Positions 44,294 through 48,092 of a stretch of DNA of 48,092 bases are shown here, one piece after another. Within the stretch, counting starts at the first letter, position 1. The number at the start of each line of letters is the position of its first letter. The stretch is from NCBI RefSeq assembly GCF_001468285.1, contig NZ_LNSB01000041.1, forward strand, positions 1-48,092, written 5' to 3'. The notes beneath the pieces were generated by a model. The model was given only the letters and a program-made list of their open reading frames with translations. It did not search any database and had not been told where the DNA came from. The translations under genes and the position numbers were made by a program. The DNA is from Sphingopyxis sp. HIX. GTDB taxonomy: Bacteria > Pseudomonadota > Alphaproteobacteria > Sphingomonadales > Sphingomonadaceae.

Positions 44294-44764
44294 ATGGGCG
44301 AAGCGGCGCTCCATATCGACCAAATTACGCACGAGGTGATCGGTGTTGCCATGCGGCTGCACAGCGAGATCGGGCCGGGGCTTCTGGAAAGCGTCTATGA
44401 AACGATCCTTGCCGGGCGCCTGGCCTCGATGGGCTACAAGGTCGATCGGCAACGGCCGATCGATGTTGTTTTCGACGGGATCGAATTTCGCGAGGTCGCA
44501 CGGGCCGATCTGGTGATCGACGACCGGCTGGTCGTCGAAGTCAAATCCACCGAAAATTTGCATCCCGTGCACGCGAAACAGGTTCTCACCTATCTCCGCT
44601 TGCTGCATATGCCCGTCGGCCTGCTCATCAATTTCGGGGAGCCGACGTTGAAGCAGGGAATTCGCCGTCTCGTAAACGACCATAAAGACTCTGCGTCCTC
44701 TGCGTCTCTGCGCGAAAATCTTGATACACCGACGTCCGGATCAACCGGACCATTGCAAGGATAG
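44294..44764 (+). CDS. GxxExxY protein (PD-(D/E)XK nuclease-like fold)
   Basis: A 156-residue protein with the family-defining GPGLLESVYE at residues 27-36 and a nuclease-like core ADLVIDDRLVVEVKS, in which Asp72, Glu82 and Lys84 fit a D..ExK site. The conserved end is GIRRLVN (122-128). Typical members stop soon after. Here the frame runs on through the downstream B module, which encodes KDSASSASLREN (131-142), and ends 4 bp before the fabG ATG. It lies between inverted B modules. Function is unestablished; a link to mobile repeats is suspected. Confidence 0.9.
   Translation: MGEAALHIDQITHEVIGVAMRLHSEIGPGLLESVYETILAGRLASMGYKVDRQRPIDVVFDGIEFREVARADLVIDDRLVVEVKSTENLHPVHAKQVLTYLRLLHMPVGLLINFGEPTLKQGIRRLVNDHKDSASSASLRENLDTPTSGSTGPLQG
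44689..44720. repeat. Right B' module inside the GxxExxY reading frame
   Basis: CTCTGCGTCCTCTGCGTCTC then TGCGCGAAAATC is the inverted partner of the left B module. It is translated as part of the GxxExxY C-terminus and lies 48 bp before fabG. Confidence 0.92.
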
Positions 44765-44768
44765 ACTG

Positions 44769-45509
44769 ATGTTCGATCTCACCGGCATGACTGCCCTCGT
44801 TACCGGCGCCTCGGGCGGTATCGGCTCGGCCATTGCGCAGGCGCTCGCGGCGCAGGGCGCGCGGCTCGCGGTTTCGGGGTCCAATGCCGACAAGCTGAAT
44901 GCCTTCCGCGACAGCCTCGGCGGCGATCATGTCGCGCTGCCGTGCAATCTCGGCGACGGCGCCGAAGTCGACGCGCTCGTGCCCGCGGCTGTCGAGGCGC
45001 TCGGCAAGCTCGACATCCTCGTCAACAACGCCGGCGTGACGCGCGACAATCTCATCCTGCGGATGAAGGACGACGAATGGTCCGACGTCATCCGCATCAA
45101 TCTCGAGGCCAATTTCCGCCTCGCGCGCGCCGCGGCCAAGCCGATGATGAAGGCGCGCTTCGGGCGCATCGTCTCGATCACCAGCGTCGTCGGCGCGACG
45201 GGCAATCCGGGGCAGGCGAACTACGCCGCGTCCAAGGCGGGGGTCACCGGCATGACCAAGGCGCTGGCGCAGGAACTCGCGAGCCGCGGCATCACCGTGA
45301 ACTGCGTCGCACCGGGCTTCATCGCCACCGCGATGACCGCCGACCTGCCCGACGCGCAGAAGGAAGCGCTCAACACGCGCATCCCCGCGGGCCGCATGGG
45401 CGAGGGCGACGATATCGCCGCCGCGGTCGTCTATCTCGCCTCGAAGGAAGCGGGCTATGTCACCGGCCAGACGCTGCACGTGAACGGCGGCATGGCGATG
45501 CTGTCGTAA
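44769..45509 (+). CDS. fabG: 3-oxoacyl-[ACP] reductase
   Basis: A 246-residue short-chain dehydrogenase. It has the cofactor loop TGASGGIG (12-19), NNAG (86-89), and the catalytic Ser139, Tyr152 and Lys156 (YAASK). FabG-specific residues such as GNPGQANYAASKAG and the C-terminal GYVTGQTLHVNGGMAM are present. I start at the ATG at 44,769, with AAGGA at 44,757-44,761 as ribosome site, inside the end of the GxxExxY gene. It reduces 3-oxoacyl-ACP in fatty-acid elongation. Confidence 0.96.
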   Translation: MFDLTGMTALVTGASGGIGSAIAQALAAQGARLAVSGSNADKLNAFRDSLGGDHVALPCNLGDGAEVDALVPAAVEALGKLDILVNNAGVTRDNLILRMKDDEWSDVIRINLEANFRLARAAAKPMMKARFGRIVSITSVVGATGNPGQANYAASKAGVTGMTKALAQELASRGITVNCVAPGFIATAMTADLPDAQKEALNTRIPAGRMGEGDDIAAAVVYLASKEAGYVTGQTLHVNGGMAMLS

Positions 45510-45517
45510 GGGGCCGG

Positions 45518-45698
45518 CATCGGGCGGAAGCGGATGCCCCTAATCCTCCCTGCGGCGAAGCCGTGGGGAGGGGGACCGCCGAAGGCGGTGGAGGGGTCGA
45601 GGCCTGAACATCGGCTCAAGGCCGCCGCCCCTCCACCATGCTTCGCATGGTCCCCCTCCCCATCGCTGCGCGACAGGGAGGATTAAGCAGGGCCGCTC
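45518..45698. repeat. ~190-bp palindromic repeat, complete copy 2 (reverse orientation)
   Basis: Left half: CGGGCGGAAGCGGATG, CTAATCCTCCC, hairpin cggcgaagccg, GGGGAGGGGGA, hairpin ccgccgaaggcgg, TGGAGGGG. Right half: CCCCTCCA, hairpin ccatgcttcgcatgg, TCCCCCTCCCCA, hairpin tcgctgcgcga, GGGAGGATTAAG. The two halves are swapped relative to the copy at 36,853, so it is the same element inverted. Confidence 0.9.
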
Positions 45699-45710
45699 TC
45701 CCCAAATAGC

Positions 45711-45742
45711 GGCCGGGTCCGGCGGCGGTGCCGGACCCGGCC
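45711..45742 (-). terminator. Strong hairpin after the TonB receptor gene
   Basis: GGCCGGGTCCGGC and GCCGGACCCGGCC form a perfect 13-bp stem with loop GGCGGT, 30 bp past the receptor stop. No T-run follows, so it may be an RNA-stabilising stem or a weak terminator. Confidence 0.55.
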
Positions 45743-45771
45743 TCCCTCCCGAGCGACCCTTCGGAGAGGGG

Positions 45772-47904
45772 TCAGAAGCTCGCGCGGGCGGTCAGGCGGA
45801 TGTCGCGGCCGGCGAGCGGCACATAATCCTTGGTGAAGCTCGCGTGGCGCCGGGCATCGACGTCGAAGATATTGTTCGCGGCCAAGGTCAGCGACAGATG
45901 CTTGGTGTCGGGGAGCGGGCGCCAGGTGATCGACGCGTTGACCAGGGTGAAGCCCTTGGTCGGCGTCTCGAACTGCGCGGTGCGGTTCTGGTCGTCGGTC
46001 CATTCGACCTCGGCGCGTGCGTCGAGGCGCTCGCCCTGCGCTTCGAGCCCGCCGAGCACGCGCAGCGGCGGGATGCGCGGGACGTTGCGGTCGAGCCCGG
46101 CGCCCTTGATCTTGGCGCGCGTCATGTCGGCGGTGACGTCGCCGACGATGTTGAAGCCGCCGATCTGCGCGATCCGCGCGCTCGCCTCGGCCTCGAAGCC
46201 ATAGACCTTCGCGTCGCGCTGGAAATATTGGAAGACGGGCAGTTCGTCCTCCTCGGCGCCCGTCGCGGCCGAATAGATGAAGTCGTCGAACCAGTTCGAA
46301 TAGCCGGTGAGCGACAGGTTGAACGCGTCGGTCTTGAGCTTGAACGAGGCCTCGGCGCCCCAGCTCGCCTCGCGCTTGAGGTTGGGATCGCCGAGTTCGA
46401 AGCTCTGCGTCGCGACGTGTGGGCCGTTCGAGAACAGCTCCTCGGCCGACGGCGCGCGCACCGCGCGCGCGACCGACACGCCGAATTTGGCGCTTTCGCT
46501 GATATCGTAGGTCGCACCGAGCGCGCCCGAGAAGCTGTCGAAACTGCGCTCGATGCCCAGCGCCGGCGCGCGGACGCTCGTCGTCTCGAAGCGCCCCGCG
46601 GCTTCGAGGCCGAGCGGCCCCGCCTCGAACTCCTGCAGCGTGAACACAGCGAACTGGTCGGTCAGGTTGCGCGGGACGAAGGCCTCGGCGCCGACGGCGT
46701 CGAAATCGCGGTGGCTATATTGCACCCCGCTCGCGCCGCGCCAGCCGCCGCGGTCGTTCTGCGCCAGCTCGAGCCGGCCCTCGACGCCCTTGTTGTAAAA
46801 TACGGTGCCGACCTCGTCGCCCTCGAACTCGGTGTGCTGGTAATCGGCATAGCCCGCGCGGATGCGCAATTTGTCGAAGAAGCCGTCGCCCATCTCGACC
46901 TCGCCGCGCAGGTCGGCGCGCCACTGCTTCAGCCCGATGGTGACCGGGCCTTCGCCATGCTCGTGACCATGGTCGTCGCCTTCCTCTTCCTCGCCATGCT
47001 CGTGCGCGGTGTTCGGGCGGTCGGGGACGCCGTAATTGCTGTCGTAATAGCTGACCGAGACGCCGAGCTGGCCGCCGTCGTTGATCAGCGACAGCCCGCC
47101 CGCCGCGGTCCAGGTCTCGCTCGCGGTGTTGGGGATCTTGCCGCGGCTGTTCGCCTGCGCGGTGAGTTCGGCCGCCTCGTCGGCATGGCCGTCCTCGATC
47201 TCATGCTCGGCGAGGTGGAGCAAGTCGCCGCGGATGCCCGGCGCATAGACATAGCCGCCGGCGCGCGCGTCGCCGGTCTTGCGCCAGCTGCCGTCGACAT
47301 GCGCGACGATGTTCGGGGCCAGCGCGACGTCGACCGATCCGCCGAGGTTGCGGTCGTTCGCGTTGGTCGCATAGCCGCCGATCGCGTCGACATGGACATG
47401 GTCGGTCGGCACTTTCCTCGGAATCCGGCGGTCGAACAGGTTCACCGCGCCGCCGATCGCCTGGCTGCCGAACAGCAGCACCGCGGGGCCGCGCAGCACC
47501 TCGATGCGCTCGACGGTCAAGGGGTCGATGGTCACCGCGTGATCCGCGGACGTATTCGACACGTCGATCGACCCGATGCCGTCGGTCAGCACGCGCACGC
47601 GCTCGCCCGAAAAGCCGCGCAGCACCGGGCGCGAGGCGCCGGGGGCGAAGCTGGTCGCCGACACGCCGGGCTGGCGGGTCAGCGTGTCGCCGATCTGCCC
47701 GCGGATGTCGCGCGCCAGTTCCTCGCCCTCGAGCACCGAGACATTGCCGAGGATGTCGAGGCTGCGGACATAGGGCGCGGTGACGATGATCGGATCGCCG
47801 GTGTGGATGTCGTCGTCGCTGCCGGCGGCGCCGCGCTCCTGCGCGAAAGCGGGGGCGGCGAGCACCAGCCCGAGGGAAAAGGCGGCGGAAGCAAGCAAGC
47901 GCAT
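45772..47904 (-). CDS. ZnuD-like TonB-dependent receptor with His-rich segment
   Basis: A 710-residue outer-membrane receptor: signal peptide about 1-21 (APAFAQ), plug with VLRGFSGERVRVLTDGI and ERIEVLRGPAVLLFGSQAIGG, barrel ending RDIRLTARASF. A His/Glu/Asp-rich segment lies at 301-317 (HEHGEEEEGDDHGHEHG), with more His near HLAEHEIEDGH (230-240). Such His-rich extracellular loops are characteristic of ZnuD zinc receptors. Zinc or nickel uptake is therefore likely. A dyad resembling a Zur site lies 44 bp upstream of the start. Confidence 0.88.
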   Translation of the reverse strand: MRLLASAAFSLGLVLAAPAFAQERGAAGSDDDIHTGDPIIVTAPYVRSLDILGNVSVLEGEELARDIRGQIGDTLTRQPGVSATSFAPGASRPVLRGFSGERVRVLTDGIGSIDVSNTSADHAVTIDPLTVERIEVLRGPAVLLFGSQAIGGAVNLFDRRIPRKVPTDHVHVDAIGGYATNANDRNLGGSVDVALAPNIVAHVDGSWRKTGDARAGGYVYAPGIRGDLLHLAEHEIEDGHADEAAELTAQANSRGKIPNTASETWTAAGGLSLINDGGQLGVSVSYYDSNYGVPDRPNTAHEHGEEEEGDDHGHEHGEGPVTIGLKQWRADLRGEVEMGDGFFDKLRIRAGYADYQHTEFEGDEVGTVFYNKGVEGRLELAQNDRGGWRGASGVQYSHRDFDAVGAEAFVPRNLTDQFAVFTLQEFEAGPLGLEAAGRFETTSVRAPALGIERSFDSFSGALGATYDISESAKFGVSVARAVRAPSAEELFSNGPHVATQSFELGDPNLKREASWGAEASFKLKTDAFNLSLTGYSNWFDDFIYSAATGAEEDELPVFQYFQRDAKVYGFEAEASARIAQIGGFNIVGDVTADMTRAKIKGAGLDRNVPRIPPLRVLGGLEAQGERLDARAEVEWTDDQNRTAQFETPTKGFTLVNASITWRPLPDTKHLSLTLAANNIFDVDARRHASFTKDYVPLAGRDIRLTARASF

Positions 47905-47947
47905 GGGGAGGTTTTTCCTGTTCTGGTTGGCGACTGTCGCGGTCGCA

Positions 47948-47965
47948 GTAATGATATACTGTTAC
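47948..47965. promoter_or_regulatory. Candidate Zur-type operator
   Basis: GTAATGATATACTGTTAC is an AT-rich imperfect dyad (GTAA..TTAC ends with TA-rich centre) in an otherwise GC-rich upstream region. It resembles the GTTATNNTATAAC-type sites bound by Zur. Placement just upstream of a likely zinc receptor supports the idea. Confidence 0.4.
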
Positions 47966-48030
47966 AATGGCAAGGGCCAGTTCCCGCCGTTCGTCGGGGC
48001 CAGGGTGCCGTCCGTCGATGGGGAGGGGCG

Positions 48031-48092
48031 GTTTTCGGGCGTTAGCGGTCATCCTAATCCTCCCTGTCGCGAAGCGATGGGGAGGGGGACCA
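48031..48092. repeat. Partial copy (left half) of the ~190-bp palindromic repeat
   Basis: GTTTTCGGGCGTTAGCGGTC, then ATCCTAATCCTCCC, hairpin tcgcgaagcga and GGGGAGGGGGACCA. It equals the left half of the copy at 36,853. The window stops inside the second hairpin. Confidence 0.88.

Noticed and set aside
44721..44768. Upstream start for FabG at 44,721
   Set aside because: The extra 16 residues do not belong to the SDR fold. The ATG at 44,769 has a proper AAGGA site and gives the standard N-terminus.
47905..48030. Cobalamin riboswitch upstream of the last TonB receptor
   Set aside because: The leader is far too short and lacks the conserved B12-box sequence. A Zur-type dyad explains the region better.
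45844..48045. A 733-codon open frame on the plus strand
   Set aside because: It is antisense to the ZnuD-like receptor. The low-complexity Arg/Asp/Ala sequence is a by-product of GC-rich codon use.

Overview
The window is GC-rich chromosomal DNA from an alphaproteobacterium of the Sphingomonadales, most likely Sphingopyxis or a close relative. That call rests on the GC-heavy third codon positions, three large TonB-dependent receptors, the rpsF-rpsR-rplI / fabD / fabG neighbourhood, the maf-RNase G-like-yacG-tRNA-Phe block, and the intergenic palindromic repeats typical of this group. It is a remembered resemblance, not a database result.

Layout. 1-3,176: a metacaspase-like protein and a methyltransferase (minus strand), then thioredoxin reductase (plus). 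3,178-24,480: a complete exosortase A (XrtA / PEP-CTERM) exopolysaccharide locus. Its minus-strand arm holds a GNAT-like transferase, an acyl carrier protein and two alpha/beta hydrolases. Its plus-strand arm holds an acyl-CoA ligase and a PLP decarboxylase, then polysaccharide export protein, chain-length determinant, tyrosine autokinase, outer-membrane protein, AAA ATPase, polysaccharide deacetylase, FemAB protein, glycosyltransferase, XrtA fused to EpsI, asparagine-synthase-like amidotransferase, another GNAT-like protein and a JmjC/cupin-like protein. 24,539-28,673: an S9 peptidase, then infA, maf, a short RNase E/G protein, yacG and tRNA-Phe. 28,714-35,808: an EF-hand protein and two convergent TonB-dependent receptors sharing a bidirectional terminator. 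36,246-45,509: folE, rplI-rpsR-rpsF, mpl and ldcA (a divergent peptidoglycan-recycling pair), fabD, a secreted beta-propeller protein, a GxxExxY protein and fabG. 45,772-47,904: a ZnuD-like TonB receptor with a His-rich segment and a possible Zur-type dyad upstream.

The EPS locus is a known family (exosortase A system). Its accessory ligase / ACP / PLP decarboxylase / hydrolase set has no established chemistry that I know of. I propose that it makes a carrier-bound decarboxylated amino-acyl group that is then transferred to the polysaccharide by one of the GNAT/FemAB-fold proteins.

The most unusual non-coding signal is a composite repeat family built from two modules (B: GATTCGCGCAGAGGCGCAG; A: GTTCACGCGGAGACGCGG) around a small central hairpin. 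Two complete copies lie in opposite orientations. In every copy where it can be scored, the B end starts within a few bases of a stop codon. The GxxExxY nuclease-fold gene lies between two inverted B modules, and its C-terminus is encoded by one of them. A second family, palindromes of about 190 bp containing swappable hairpins, occurs at 36.9 kb and 45.5 kb, and partial copies form both ends of the window, which suggests an assembly break at repeats. Three other palindromic repeat families also occur.
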